Positions 43,562-53,755 of a stretch of DNA of 64,000 bases are shown here, piece by piece; positions within the stretch are counted from its first letter, which is position 1, and the number at the start of each line of letters is the position of its first letter. The DNA comes from Agromyces soli. Lineage in GTDB: Bacteria > Actinomycetota > Actinomycetes > Actinomycetales > Microbacteriaceae. The notes beneath the pieces were generated by a model, which ran no database searches, was not told where the DNA came from, and saw only the letters and a list, made by a program, of their open reading frames with translations. A program made the position numbers and the translations under genes. The stretch is taken from positions 3,472,001 to 3,536,000 of the forward strand of contig NZ_CP094533.1 of the NCBI RefSeq assembly GCF_022811605.1. Reading direction: 5' to 3'.

Positions 43562-44599
43562 TCAGCCCCGCCTGGTCGCGTCGTGCACCTCGCCGACGAG
43601 CTCCTCGATGATGTCCTCGAGGAACACCACGCCCGTCGTCGCCCCCTCCCGGTCGAAGGCGCGGGCGACGTGCGTGCCGAGCCGGCGCATCGTCGACAGC
43701 GCGTCCTCGACCTCGGTGCCGTCGAAGACCGAGACGAGCCGCCGCACCCGCTTCGCGGGCAGCGGGTCGTCGAACTCGCCGTCGTCGAGGTCGATGACGT
43801 CCTTCAGGTGCACGTAGCCGTCGGGCTCGCCGTCCTCGCCGAGGATGACGTAGCGCGAGAAGCCGTGCTTGGCGACCGCGCGCTCGACGTCCCGCGGGGT
43901 GGCCCCGGGCGGCAGGCTGACGAGCGAGTCCATCGGCACCGCGACGTCGGAGACGCGCTTCGTCGTGAACTCGAACGCCGCGCTCAGCGTGCCGCTCGCG
44001 TCGTCGAGCACGCCCTCGCGGCGGGACTGGTCGACGATGGTCTGCACCTCGTCGAGCGTGAACGTCGAGTTCGCCTCGTTCTTCGGCTCGACGCCGAAGA
44101 GCCGCAGCACCCCGTTCGCCGTCGCGTTCAGCGCCACGATGACGAACTTCAGGAGGCGGGCGATGAACACCAGCGGCGGGGCGAGCAGCAGCACCGCGCG
44201 GTCGGGCACCGAGAACGAGAGGTTCTTCGGCACCATTTCGCCGAACACCACGTGCAGGTAGCTCACGAGCACCAGCGTGATGATGAACGCGACCGTGCCG
44301 ATCACCTCTTCGCTCCAGCCGGTGAGCGCCAGCGGGATCTCGAGCAGGTGGTGGATCGCCGGCTCCGAGACGTTCAGGATCAGCAGCGAGCAGATCGTGA
44401 TGCCGAGCTGGCTCATCGCGAGCATGAGCGTCGCGTGCTCCATCGCCCAGAGCGCGGTCTTGGCGCTGCGCTTGCCCTGTTCGGCGAGCGGTTCGATCTG
44501 CGAGCGCCGCGCCGAGATGACGGCGAATTCGGCGCCCACGAAGAAGGCGTTCGCGAGCAGCAGCACGAACAGCCAGGCGAGTCCGGCCCAGTCGCTCAT
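43562..44599 (-). CDS. CNNM/CorC-type protein (DUF21 + CBS), short form
   Basis: Protein of 345 residues. The DUF21 membrane domain (about 1-150, four segments, starting LAWLFVLLLANAFFVGAEFAV) is followed by a CBS pair (about 205-340) ending in TTGVVFLEDIIEELVGEV. It lacks the C-terminal CorC_HlyC domain, so it is a truncated form. The family is linked to Mg2+ or Co2+ export in other bacteria. The name hemolysin for this family is misleading. Its start overlaps the end of the next CNNM gene by four bases. Confidence 0.88.
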   Translation of the reverse strand: MSDWAGLAWLFVLLLANAFFVGAEFAVISARRSQIEPLAEQGKRSAKTALWAMEHATLMLAMSQLGITICSLLILNVSEPAIHHLLEIPLALTGWSEEVIGTVAFIITLVLVSYLHVVFGEMVPKNLSFSVPDRAVLLLAPPLVFIARLLKFVIVALNATANGVLRLFGVEPKNEANSTFTLDEVQTIVDQSRREGVLDDASGTLSAAFEFTTKRVSDVAVPMDSLVSLPPGATPRDVERAVAKHGFSRYVILGEDGEPDGYVHLKDVIDLDDGEFDDPLPAKRVRRLVSVFDGTEVEDALSTMRRLGTHVARAFDREGATTGVVFLEDIIEELVGEVHDATRRG

Positions 44600-45927
44600 C
44601 GCTCGCCCCCTTCCTCATCGGCCGTGGGGAGCGGGGTCGGGATGAACCTCACCCGGTCGACCCGGCGGCCGTCGAGCCGGCGCACCTCGAGCCGGCCCTC
44701 GTCGATCTCGACCTCGTCGCCGACGACGGGCAGGCGCCCGAGGGACGCGGTGATGAACCCGGCCACGGTCTCGTAGTCGCCGTTCTCGGGAACGCGGATG
44801 CCGGTGCGCTCCTCGAGCTCGTCGGGGCGCAGGATGCCGGGGAAGCTGATCTCGTCGCCACGGCGCACGATGCCCGCGCGCGTGCGATCGTGCTCGTCGG
44901 CGACCTCGCCGACGAGCTCCTCGACGAGGTCCTCGAGCGTCGCGACCCCGGCGGTTCCGCCGTACTCGTCGACGATCACCGCCATCTGGAAGCCGCGCGC
45001 CCGCAGCTCGCCGAGGAGCGAGTCGAGCTTCATGGTCTCCGGCACGCGGAGCGCGTCGGACTGCAGCGCCGAGGTCGGCACCTCGCCGCGGCGCTCGCGC
45101 GGCACGGCCACCGCCTGCTTGACGTGCACGACGCCGACGATGTCGTCGAGGTTCTCGTCGTACACCGGGAAGCGCGAGTAGCCGGTCTGGCGCGCCAGCT
45201 CGATGACCGCCTCCGCCGGCTCGAGGCGCTGCACCGCGGCGAGCCGCGGGCGCGGCGTCATCACGTCGGAGGCGTCGTGGCCCGAGAAGCGCAGCGTGCG
45301 GCCGAGCAGCGTCGCCGTGTCCTGCTCGAGCACGCCGGCGCTCGCGGAGCGGCGCACGAGCGAGCTCAGCTCCTCAGCGGAGCGGGCGCCGGAGAGCTCC
45401 TCCTTCGGCTCGATGCCGAAGGAGCGGATGACGGCGTTGGCGCTGCCGTTCAGCACCGCGATCGCGGGCCGGAAGACCCAGGTGAACGCGGTCTGGAACG
45501 GGATGACGAGCTTCGCCGTGGCGAGCGGGAGCGCGAGCGCGAAGTTCTTCGGCACGAGCTCGCCGACGAGCATCGACAGCAGCGTCGCGATGACGACGGC
45601 GGTCGTCGCCCCCACTGGCCGCACGAGCTCCTCCGGGAGCCCGATGCCCGTGAGCGGCCCCGCCAGCAGCGAGGAGATCGCGGGCTCCATCGTGTAACCG
45701 GTGAGCAGCGTCGTCAGCGTGATGCCGAGCTGGGCGCTCGAGAGGTGGGTGGAGGTGATCTTCAGCGCCTGGATGGTGAGGCCCAATCGGGTCTCGCCCC
45801 TGGCGCGTCGCGCCTCGAGATCGGCGCGATCGAGGTTGACGAGCGCGAACTCGCTCGCAACGAACAAGCCCGTGCCGATCGTGAGAAGCACACCGATGCC
45901 GAGCAGGATCCACTCAGACACGGGCAC
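44596..45927 (-). CDS. CNNM/CorC-type protein (DUF21, CBS, CorC_HlyC)
   Basis: Protein of 443 residues with all three parts: DUF21 (about 1-190), a CBS pair (about 205-330, with GYSRFPVYDENLDDIVGVVHVKQ) and a CorC_HlyC transporter-associated domain (about 345-435). The start is a GTG at 45925-45927. It precedes and overlaps the shorter paralogue. The two membrane proteins may work as a heteromer in divalent cation handling (inferred). Nothing notable lies in the 121 bases to the guaB1 stop. Confidence 0.9.
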   Translation of the reverse strand: MPVSEWILLGIGVLLTIGTGLFVASEFALVNLDRADLEARRARGETRLGLTIQALKITSTHLSSAQLGITLTTLLTGYTMEPAISSLLAGPLTGIGLPEELVRPVGATTAVVIATLLSMLVGELVPKNFALALPLATAKLVIPFQTAFTWVFRPAIAVLNGSANAVIRSFGIEPKEELSGARSAEELSSLVRRSASAGVLEQDTATLLGRTLRFSGHDASDVMTPRPRLAAVQRLEPAEAVIELARQTGYSRFPVYDENLDDIVGVVHVKQAVAVPRERRGEVPTSALQSDALRVPETMKLDSLLGELRARGFQMAVIVDEYGGTAGVATLEDLVEELVGEVADEHDRTRAGIVRRGDEISFPGILRPDELEERTGIRVPENGDYETVAGFITASLGRLPVVGDEVEIDEGRLEVRRLDGRRVDRVRFIPTPLPTADEEGGER

Positions 45928-46048
45928 CTCCCCGACGCGTCACGGGCGAGGGTCTATGGCCGGGCGTATTCGCAGAGGGAGGTTCGTCCATGGTGCCGCC
46001 AGTATATCGGCGGCGTCCCGCTCCGAGACTGGGAAGCCGCCGCATCCG

Positions 46049-47488
46049 TCACCAGCTGACCGGCAGCGCCTTGCCCTCTTCGTAGCCTGCCGCGGACTGG
46101 ATGCCGACGAGCGCACGATCGCGGAACTCGGCGAGCGAGCGCGCCCCCGCGTAGGTGAAGGAGCTGCGCACGCCGGAGGTGATCATGTCGAGCAGATCCT
46201 CGAGCGAGGGCCGGAGCGGGTCGAGGTAGATCGCCGACGAGGAGATGCCCTCGGCGAAGAGCTCCTTGCGGGCGAGCTCGTAGGGCGAGAGCCGGTCGAA
46301 GCGCTCGCGCACGGCCTTGGTGGAGGCCATCCCCCAGCTCTCCTTGTACAGCCGGCCGTCGGCGTCGGTGCGCAGCACGCCGGGCGCCTCGATCGTACCG
46401 GCGAACCAGGAGCCGATCATCACCGAGGCCGCCCCGGCGGCGAGGGCGAGCGCGACGTCGCGCGGGTAGCGCACCCCGCCGTCCGCCCAGACCTTCGCCC
46501 CGAGGCCGGCCGCCGCCTCGGCGGTCTCCAGCACGGCGGAGAACTGCGGGCGACCGACGGCGGTCATCATGCGGGTCGTGCACATCGCGCCGGGCCCGAC
46601 CCCGACCTTCAGCACGTCGGCACCGGCCTCGACGAGATCGGCCACCGCCTGCTCGGTCACGACGTTGCCCGCGACGATGGGCAGCCCCAGCTCGAGGTCG
46701 CGCACGCGGCGGACCGCGGCGACCATGCCCTCCTGGTGGCCGTGGGCCGTGTCGAGCACGAGCATGTCGACGCCGGCCGCGGCGAGCGCGCGGGCCTTGG
46801 CCTCGACGTCGCCGTTGATGCCGACGGCCGCGGCGACGCGGAGCCGGCCGTCGCCGTCCACGTTGGCCTCGTAGATCGTGCCGCGGAGGGCGCTGCGCCG
46901 GCTGAGCGTGCCGACGACCTTGCCGTGCCGGAGCACGGGGGCGAAGTCGAGCTCGGCCTCCACCATGAGGTCGAAGGCGCGGCGCGGGGTGTCGACGTCG
47001 TCGGCGTCGAGCGCGGCGCTGCCGCCGTGCACGAGGTCGCCGAGCCGGGCATCGGGGAGCGCCGTCGCGAGGCGCTCGGCCAGGATGCAGCCGCGGAACT
47101 CGCCCTGCTCGTCCTCGAGCACGAGGCCGTGGCCGGCGGCGGCGGGCAGAGCCACGAGGGCATCGGCGACGGTCTGATCCGGCGAGAAGCGGTGCGGGAT
47201 GTCGAAGCTCGCCGATTGGGCCTTGACCCAGCGGATGGATTCTGCAAGGTCCTGCAGGTGCAGATCCTGCGGGAGCACGCCGATGCCGCCGCGGCGGGCG
47301 AGCGTCGCGGCGAGGCGCGGCCCCGTGATGGAGTTCATGTTCGCCGAGACGACGGGGATCGAGCCGCCCGATCCGTCGTCCGGGGCGAGCGAGACGTCGA
47401 GCCGGCTCGGCACGCCGGAGCGGCTCGGGACGAGGAATACGTCGGAGTACGTCAGATCGTGCGTCGGCGCCGTGCGGTAGAACTCCAT
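46049..47488 (-). CDS. guaB1: GuaB1 family IMP dehydrogenase-related protein (likely GMP reductase)
   Basis: Protein of 479 residues. It has the IMPDH/GMPR barrel with the catalytic-cysteine loop GVGPGAMCTTRMMTA, two CBS domains inserted (about 90-210), MASTKAVRERFDRL and DMITSGVRSSFTYAGA. In mycobacteria GuaB1 acts as a GMP reductase, recycling GMP to IMP, and this is the likely role. The ATG at 47488 (MEFYRTAP) matches the family start. A GTG three codons upstream is less likely. It is divergent from kgd, with 146 bases between them. Confidence 0.9.
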   Translation of the reverse strand: MEFYRTAPTHDLTYSDVFLVPSRSGVPSRLDVSLAPDDGSGGSIPVVSANMNSITGPRLAATLARRGGIGVLPQDLHLQDLAESIRWVKAQSASFDIPHRFSPDQTVADALVALPAAAGHGLVLEDEQGEFRGCILAERLATALPDARLGDLVHGGSAALDADDVDTPRRAFDLMVEAELDFAPVLRHGKVVGTLSRRSALRGTIYEANVDGDGRLRVAAAVGINGDVEAKARALAAAGVDMLVLDTAHGHQEGMVAAVRRVRDLELGLPIVAGNVVTEQAVADLVEAGADVLKVGVGPGAMCTTRMMTAVGRPQFSAVLETAEAAAGLGAKVWADGGVRYPRDVALALAAGAASVMIGSWFAGTIEAPGVLRTDADGRLYKESWGMASTKAVRERFDRLSPYELARKELFAEGISSSAIYLDPLRPSLEDLLDMITSGVRSSFTYAGARSLAEFRDRALVGIQSAAGYEEGKALPVSW

Positions 47489-47495
47489 GGCTCCC

Positions 47496-47546
47496 ACGGT
47501 ACTGCCAGGCGCGAGGTCCTCGGCCGGGTCGCAACGGGTTTAGGCT
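47496..47546. promoter_or_regulatory. Divergent -10 elements for guaB1 and kgd
   Basis: TACCGT (47496-47501, minus) lies seven bases before the guaB1 ATG and suggests a leaderless transcript. TAGGCT (47541-47546, plus) lies about 88 bases before the chosen kgd GTG and gives it a leader. Neither has a clear -35. Confidence 0.4.
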
Positions 47547-47634
47547 TGGGTGGGTGATCGGGGCGCGGTCGCGAGCGCGGCCGGTCCGATCTCCGCGGAA
47601 TCCTTTCATCAACGGAGAGAGTGGGCGAGAGGCT

Positions 47635-50600
47635 GTGTCGAGCCAATTGACCGGGGCGGGTGCCGAAGAGACGGCGTCGGGCGAATTCGGAGCCAACGAA
47701 TGGCTCGTCGACGAGATGTACGAGAAGTACCTCGCCGACCCTGATTCCGTCGACGAGACCTGGCGGCCGGTGCTGGAGCACTACCACCGCTCGAAGACGG
47801 CCGAGAGCGCCGCCGCTGCTCCGGCTCCCGCGGCCGAGACCTCCGCCGCTCCGCCGGCGCCGGCCGCGCAGGCCGCACCGGCGGCTCCCCAACCGGCCAA
47901 CGGTTCGGCCGACGGCTCGGCCAACGGCGCCGTGCCCACGCCGACCACGCCGACGCCCGTCATCGGGCAGACCCCGGCGGCGCGCACCACCTCCCGGGCG
48001 CCGCGCTCCGAGCCGGTCCCGGCCGATGTGCCCGTCACGAGCCCGCAGCCCGTCGTCGCCTCCGAGCGCGAGGACGAGGTCGTGACCCTCAAGGGCATGC
48101 CGAAGACGCTCGCGGCCAACATGGACGCCTCGCTCACCGTTCCCACCGCGACGAGCGTGCGCACCGTCCCCGCGAAGCTCATGATCGACAACCGCATCGT
48201 GATCAACAACCACCTGCGGCGCACCCGCGGCGGCAAGATCAGCTTCACCCACCTCATCGGCTGGGCGCTGATCCAGGCGCTCAAGGAGTTCCCGAGCCAG
48301 AACGTCTACTACGCCGAGGTCGAGGGCAAGCCCTCCCTCGTGAAGCCCGCCCACGTGGGCCTCGGCATCGCCATCGACCTGCCGAAGCCCGACGGCACCC
48401 GTGCCCTCCTCGTCCCGGCCATCAAGCGCGCCGAGACGATGACCTTCAACGAGTACCTCGCCGCGTACGAGGACCTCGTCTCGCGGGCGCGCCAGAACAA
48501 GCTGAAGGCCGACGACTTCCAGGGCGGAACGATCTCCCTGACGAACCCGGGCGGCATCGGCACCGTGCACTCGGTGCCGCGGCTCATGAAGGGCCAGGGC
48601 TGCATCATCGGCGCCGGCGCCCTCGAGTACCCCGCCGAGTTCCAGGGCGCGAGCGAGAAGACGCTCGCGAACCTCGCGATCGGCAAGACGATCACCCTCA
48701 CCTCGACCTACGACCACCGGGTCATCCAGGGCGCCGGCTCCGGCGAGTTCCTGAAGAAGGTGCACGAGCTGCTGATCGGCCAGCGCGGCTTCTACGAGGG
48801 CATCTTCGCCGCGCTCCGGCTGCCGTACGAGCCCATCCAGTGGGCGCCGGACATCGCGGTCGACGTCGCGAGCGCGATCGACAAGACCGCCCGCGTGCAG
48901 GAGCTCATCAACGCGTTCCGCGTGCGCGGTCACATGATGGCCGACACCGACCCGCTCGAGTACGTGCAGCGCACGCACCCCGACCTCGACATCGCGAGCC
49001 ACGGCCTCACCTTCTGGGACCTCGACCGCGAGTTCGTGACCGGCGGCTTCGGCGACCGGCGCAAGGCGCTGCTCCGCGACATCCTGGGCGTCCTGCGCGA
49101 CTCCTACTGCCGCACCATCGGCATCGAGTTCATGCACATCCAGGACCCCGTGCAGCGCGCCTGGATCCAGAACGAGGTCGAGCGGCCCTACGAGAAGCCG
49201 ACCCACGACGAGCAGATGCGCATCCTCGGCAAGCTGAACGAGGCCGAGGCGTTCGAGACCTTCCTGCAGACGAAGTACGTCGGCCAGAAGCGCTTCAGCC
49301 TCGAGGGCGGCGAGTCGGTGATCGCCCTGCTCGACGAGATCCTCCAGGGCGCGGCGAAGGCCGGCATGGACGAGGTCGCGATCGGCATGGCCCACCGCGG
49401 GCGGCTCAACGTGCTCACGAACATCGCCGGCAAGACGTACGGCCAGGTGTTCCGCGAGTTCGAGGGCGCGACCGCCGGCCAGGGCTCCGGCGACGTGAAG
49501 TACCACCTGGGCACCGAGGGCACCTTCACCGCCGACGGCGGCCAGCAGATCCCGGTCTCGCTCGCCGCCAACCCCTCGCACCTCGAGGCCGTCGACGGCG
49601 TGCTCGAGGGCATCGTGCGCGCGAAGCAGGACCGCAAGCCCATCGGCACCTTCTCGACCCTGCCGATCCTGGTCCACGGCGACGCGGCGATGGCCGGCCA
49701 GGGCGTGGTCGTCGAGACCATGCAGATGTCGCAGCTGCGCGGCTACCGCACGGGCGGCACGATCCACGTCAACATCAACAACCAGGTCGGCTTCACCACC
49801 GTGCCGGGCGACGCCCGTTCGTCGATCTACTCGACCGACGTGGCGAAGACGATCCAGGCGCCGATCTTCCACGTGAACGGCGACGACCCCGAGGCGGTCG
49901 TGCGGGTCGCGGAGCTCGCGTTCCGCTACCGCCAGGAGTTCAAGCGAGACGTCGTCATCGACCTCATCTGCTACCGCCGGCGCGGGCACAACGAGGGCGA
50001 CGACCCCTCGATGACGCAGCCGCTGATGTACAACCTCATCGAGGCCAAGCGCAGCGTGCGCAAGCTCTACACGGAGGCGCTCGTCGGCCGCGGCGACATC
50101 ACCGAGGAGGAGTACGAGAACGCGCACCGCGACTTCCAGGACCGCCTCGAGCGCGCCTTCGCGGAGACGCACGCGGCGCAGACCGGCGCGATCCCGGTGA
50201 TCGGCGCGACCGAGTCCGTCGCCGAACCCGAGCCCGCCAGCGGCGAGCTCGAGACGACCGGCGTCTCCCTCGAGGTCGTGCACGCCGTCGGCGACGCCTT
50301 CGGCAACAAGCCCGACGGCTTCACGGTGCACCCGAAGATCCAGCAGCTGCTCACGAAGCGCGTCGACATGAGCCGCAACGGCAAGATCGACTGGGGCTTC
50401 GGCGAGCTGCTCGCCTTCGGCTCGCTCCTGCTCGAGGGCACCCCCGTGCGCCTCGCCGGTCAGGACGCGCGCCGCGGCACCTTCGTACAGCGCCACTCGG
50501 TCATGCACGACCGGGTGAACGGCCAGGAATGGCTGCCGCTCATGAACCTGGCCGAGAACCAGGGCCGCTTCTACGTCTACGACTCGCTGCTCAGCGAGTA

Positions 50601-51405
50601 CGCGGCGATGGGCTTCGAGTACGGCTACTCGGTGGAGCGCCCCGACACTCTCGTGGCGTGGGAGGCGCAGTTCGGCGACTTCGCGAACGGTGCGCAGACC
50701 ATCATCGACGAGTTCATCTCCTCGGCCGAGCAGAAGTGGGGCCAGCGCTCGAGCGTCGTGCTCCTGCTGCCGCACGGCTACGAGGGCCAGGGCCCCGACC
50801 ACTCGAGCGCCCGCATCGAGCGGTACCTCCAGCTCTGCGCCGAGAACAACATGACGGTCGCCCGTCCCTCGACGCCGGCGTCCTACTTCCACCTGCTGCG
50901 CCGTCAGGCGTACGCGCGGCCGCGCAAGCCGCTCGTGGTCTTCACCCCGAAGGCGATGCTGCGCCTGCGCGGCGCCACGAGCGAGGTGGCCGACTTCACG
51001 CAGGGCCGCTTCGAGCCGGTGATCGACGATGCGCGCATCACCGACAAGGCCGCCGTCAAGCGGGTCGTGTTCCTGTCGGGCAAGCTCTACTACGACCTCG
51101 CGGCGGAGCTCGAGAAGTCACCCAACCCCGAGATCGCCCTCGTCCGCCTGGAGCAGCTCTACCCGCTGCCCGCCGGCGAGCTGAAGGCGGTCACCGACTC
51201 CTACCCGAACGCCGAGCTGGTGTGGGCGCAGGACGAGCCGGAGAACCAGGGCGCCTGGCCGTACTTCATCATCGAGACGAACAAGCTCGGGCCGCGTCAG
51301 GTCCAGGTCATCTCGCGTGCGGCCGCGGCCTCCCCCGCGACCGGCTCGGCGAAGCGGCACGCCGCCGAGCAGAGCGAGCTCGTGCGTCGCGCGCTGAGCG
51401 TGTAA
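47635..51405 (+). CDS. kgd: Multifunctional 2-oxoglutarate decarboxylase/dehydrogenase
   Basis: Protein of 1256 residues that combines an E2-type succinyltransferase domain with a thiamine-diphosphate E1 domain and feeds the TCA cycle. The N-terminal E1 assembly segment (FGANEWLVDEMYEKYLADPDSV, about 19-40) is followed by an Ala/Pro-rich linker. The acyltransferase domain (about 150-365) has TYDHRVIQGA near residue 360. The E1 region (about 370-1256) has GMAHRGRLNVL, GDAAMAGQGVV, and a C-terminal transketolase domain. The GTG at 47635 (VSSQLTGAGA) matches the family start. A longer in-frame ATG at 47554 is judged unlikely. Confidence 0.96.
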   Translation: MSSQLTGAGAEETASGEFGANEWLVDEMYEKYLADPDSVDETWRPVLEHYHRSKTAESAAAAPAPAAETSAAPPAPAAQAAPAAPQPANGSADGSANGAVPTPTTPTPVIGQTPAARTTSRAPRSEPVPADVPVTSPQPVVASEREDEVVTLKGMPKTLAANMDASLTVPTATSVRTVPAKLMIDNRIVINNHLRRTRGGKISFTHLIGWALIQALKEFPSQNVYYAEVEGKPSLVKPAHVGLGIAIDLPKPDGTRALLVPAIKRAETMTFNEYLAAYEDLVSRARQNKLKADDFQGGTISLTNPGGIGTVHSVPRLMKGQGCIIGAGALEYPAEFQGASEKTLANLAIGKTITLTSTYDHRVIQGAGSGEFLKKVHELLIGQRGFYEGIFAALRLPYEPIQWAPDIAVDVASAIDKTARVQELINAFRVRGHMMADTDPLEYVQRTHPDLDIASHGLTFWDLDREFVTGGFGDRRKALLRDILGVLRDSYCRTIGIEFMHIQDPVQRAWIQNEVERPYEKPTHDEQMRILGKLNEAEAFETFLQTKYVGQKRFSLEGGESVIALLDEILQGAAKAGMDEVAIGMAHRGRLNVLTNIAGKTYGQVFREFEGATAGQGSGDVKYHLGTEGTFTADGGQQIPVSLAANPSHLEAVDGVLEGIVRAKQDRKPIGTFSTLPILVHGDAAMAGQGVVVETMQMSQLRGYRTGGTIHVNINNQVGFTTVPGDARSSIYSTDVAKTIQAPIFHVNGDDPEAVVRVAELAFRYRQEFKRDVVIDLICYRRRGHNEGDDPSMTQPLMYNLIEAKRSVRKLYTEALVGRGDITEEEYENAHRDFQDRLERAFAETHAAQTGAIPVIGATESVAEPEPASGELETTGVSLEVVHAVGDAFGNKPDGFTVHPKIQQLLTKRVDMSRNGKIDWGFGELLAFGSLLLEGTPVRLAGQDARRGTFVQRHSVMHDRVNGQEWLPLMNLAENQGRFYVYDSLLSEYAAMGFEYGYSVERPDTLVAWEAQFGDFANGAQTIIDEFISSAEQKWGQRSSVVLLLPHGYEGQGPDHSSARIERYLQLCAENNMTVARPSTPASYFHLLRRQAYARPRKPLVVFTPKAMLRLRGATSEVADFTQGRFEPVIDDARITDKAAVKRVVFLSGKLYYDLAAELEKSPNPEIALVRLEQLYPLPAGELKAVTDSYPNAELVWAQDEPENQGAWPYFIIETNKLGPRQVQVISRAAAASPATGSAKRHAAEQSELVRRALSV

Positions 51406-51417
51406 CTCACGTCTGAA

Positions 51418-51463
51418 GCGCCGAAGGGGCGCGGATGCCTCGGCATCCGCGCCCCTTCGGCGC
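51418..51463. terminator. Bidirectional terminator between kgd and MMPL genes
   Basis: A perfect 22-base stem (51418-51439 with 51442-51463) and two-base loop lie 13 bases after the kgd stop and 24 bases beyond the MMPL stop. It has the GGATGC/GCATCC pair at the loop. It is among the strongest hairpins in the window. Confidence 0.9.
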
Positions 51464-51487
51464 TCCCGCGCCCGGGGGCGCGCCCGC

Positions 51488-53680
51488 TCAGCGCGCCCCG
51501 CGGGCGAGCTTCGACGGCCACCAGATGGACCGGCCCAGGTCGTACGCCAGGGCGGGCACGAGCAGGGTGCGCACCAGGAAGGTGTCGAGCAGCACGCCGA
51601 ACGCGACGATGAAGGAGATCTGCGCGAGGAAGAGGATCGGCAGCACCCCCAGCGCCGCGAACGTCGCCGCGAGCACCAGGCCGGCGGAGGTGATCACCCC
51701 GCCGGTGAGCCGGAGTCCGCGCAGCACGCCCTCCCGCGCGCCGAAGCGCAGCGACTCCTCGCGCACCCGCGTCATCAGGAAGATGTTGTAGTCCACTCCG
51801 AGGGCGACGAGGAAGACGAAGCCGAAGAGCGGCACGCTCGGGTCGGCGCCCGGGAAGTGGAAGATCCCCTCGAAGACCCAGGCGGACACGCCCAGCGCCG
51901 CCGTGTACGAGAGCACGACGCTCGCGATGAGCAGCAGCGGCGCCACGATGGCGCGCAGCAGCAGCATCAGGATGAGCAGGATCGCCGCGAGCACCAGCGG
52001 GATGATGAGCGTGCGGTCGGCGATCGCCGCATCGTTCGTGTCGAGGGCGACTGCCGTCGGGCCGCCGACGAGCGCGTCGGACGACACGGCGTCGAGCGCG
52101 TCTCGCAGCTCCCGCACGGTCTGCTCGGCGGCCGCGGAGTCCGGGGCGTCGTCGAGGGTCGCCTGCAGCAGGACCCGACCGTCGACGACCGTCGGCTCGG
52201 GCGCCGGGGTGCCGGGCGGGCCGAACGCGCCGATGCCGTCGGCCGTCACGGGCGCGGTGCCGGAGGGCGAGTCGGCCGAGACCACCGCGACGCTCGCCAC
52301 GCCATCCGTCGCGAGGGCGGTGTCGGCCATCGCCTGCAGCTCGTCCTCCGGCCCGACGATCGCCGCCGGCGCCCCGGAGCCGCCCGGGAAGTGCTCGGCG
52401 AGCAGTGCCTGCCCGTCGCGCGCCTCGGAGTGCCCCAGCACGAACTCGCTCGACGGCACCCCGTCGGCGTCGAGCCGGGCGAGGCCGAGCGACATGCCGG
52501 CGAGGAGCAGCACGGAGAGCACCCAGACGAGGCGCGGCCGCCGACCGACCAGGCGCGCAAGCCCCGCCCAGAGCCCCGTGGCGGGCAGCTCGGGCTCCGC
52601 GGGGGCGCCGGGCGCCGAGGCATCCGGTCGGTGCAGCTTGCGCGGCCAGAAGGCCGCCCGGCCCGCCCAGAGCAGCAGCGCCGGCAGCAGGGTGAGGGCG
52701 GCGAGGAGCGCCGCGACGATGCCGATGGCCGCGACCGGGCCGAGCGCCTTGTTCGAGTTGAGCTCGCTGAAGAGCAGGATGAGGAGCCCCGCGATGACCG
52801 TGCCGCCCGAGGCGACGATCGGCTCCCAGGCGCGGCGGAGCGCGGTCATCGTCGCCGCCCACTTGCCGGGCTCGGACTCGAGCGCCTCGCGGTAGCGCGC
52901 GGTGTAGAGCAGCGCATAGTCGGTGGCCGCGCCGATCACGAGGATGAAGAGGATGCCCTGGGTCTGGCCGCTGAGCAGCAGCGCGCCGCTGCGCGCGAGC
53001 GAGACGACGGCGAACACCGAGGCGCAGAGCGCCGACAAGCTCGTGAAGAGCACGATGAACGGCAGCAGGAGCGAGCGGTAGACGATCACGAGGATGACGA
53101 ACACCGCGGCGAGGGCGACGGCGAGCAGCAGACCGTCGATACCGGCGAAGGCGGCCACGAGGTCGGCGGTGAAGCCCGCCGGGCCGGTGACGGCGCTCGT
53201 GACGCCGTCGAGCTGGTGCTCGGCGACGAGCTCCCGCACCTGGCCGACGACCTCGTCGACCCCGCCCTCGGCGCCCGAGTCCACCGGGACGACGAACTGC
53301 GCCGCGGCACCGTCTTCGGAGGGGATGACCGGCGAGGTCTCCCCCGCGCCGTCGACGCCGGCCATGAGCCCGCGGACGTCGTCGACGTCGGCGAGGGCGG
53401 CGGCGTCGAGCTTGGAGCCGTCGTCGCTCGCGTAGACGACGATCGCGGGCACCTCGTCTCCCGTGCGGAAGCTCTCCTGGAGGGCCTGCACTTCGGTCGC
53501 CTCGGCGCTCGCGGGCAGGAACTGGGTCTGGTCGTTCGTCTGCACCTCGGAGATGGCGCCGAAGGAGGCGCCGCCGACGCCGAACGCCGCCGTCCACAGG
53601 AGGATCAGGACGGCGGGCAGCAGCACGCGGAGCCAGCGGGGCACTCCGGAGCGGACGGGTCGAAGCTCTGCATCGTTCAT
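51488..53680 (-). CDS. MMPL family RND-type transporter
   Basis: Protein of 730 residues. Two halves each have about six membrane segments and a large outside loop. GVDYNIFLMTRVREE and GAATDYALLYTARYREALE are the MMPL signature regions containing the essential acidic residues in the membrane. It exports lipids or hydrophobic compounds by proton motive force. The substrate is unknown. It lies upstream of the rsrA gene stop, separated by 75 bases, and need not be in the same unit. Confidence 0.92.
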   Translation of the reverse strand: MNDAELRPVRSGVPRWLRVLLPAVLILLWTAAFGVGGASFGAISEVQTNDQTQFLPASAEATEVQALQESFRTGDEVPAIVVYASDDGSKLDAAALADVDDVRGLMAGVDGAGETSPVIPSEDGAAAQFVVPVDSGAEGGVDEVVGQVRELVAEHQLDGVTSAVTGPAGFTADLVAAFAGIDGLLLAVALAAVFVILVIVYRSLLLPFIVLFTSLSALCASVFAVVSLARSGALLLSGQTQGILFILVIGAATDYALLYTARYREALESEPGKWAATMTALRRAWEPIVASGGTVIAGLLILLFSELNSNKALGPVAAIGIVAALLAALTLLPALLLWAGRAAFWPRKLHRPDASAPGAPAEPELPATGLWAGLARLVGRRPRLVWVLSVLLLAGMSLGLARLDADGVPSSEFVLGHSEARDGQALLAEHFPGGSGAPAAIVGPEDELQAMADTALATDGVASVAVVSADSPSGTAPVTADGIGAFGPPGTPAPEPTVVDGRVLLQATLDDAPDSAAAEQTVRELRDALDAVSSDALVGGPTAVALDTNDAAIADRTLIIPLVLAAILLILMLLLRAIVAPLLLIASVVLSYTAALGVSAWVFEGIFHFPGADPSVPLFGFVFLVALGVDYNIFLMTRVREESLRFGAREGVLRGLRLTGGVITSAGLVLAATFAALGVLPILFLAQISFIVAFGVLLDTFLVRTLLVPALAYDLGRSIWWPSKLARGAR

Positions 53681-53755
53681 GATGCTCTCGACGTTAGGCC
53701 GCGCGCGCCTTCCGGCGCGTCCATCGAAAGGTTGGCCGCGCGCGGACCGCTCGGC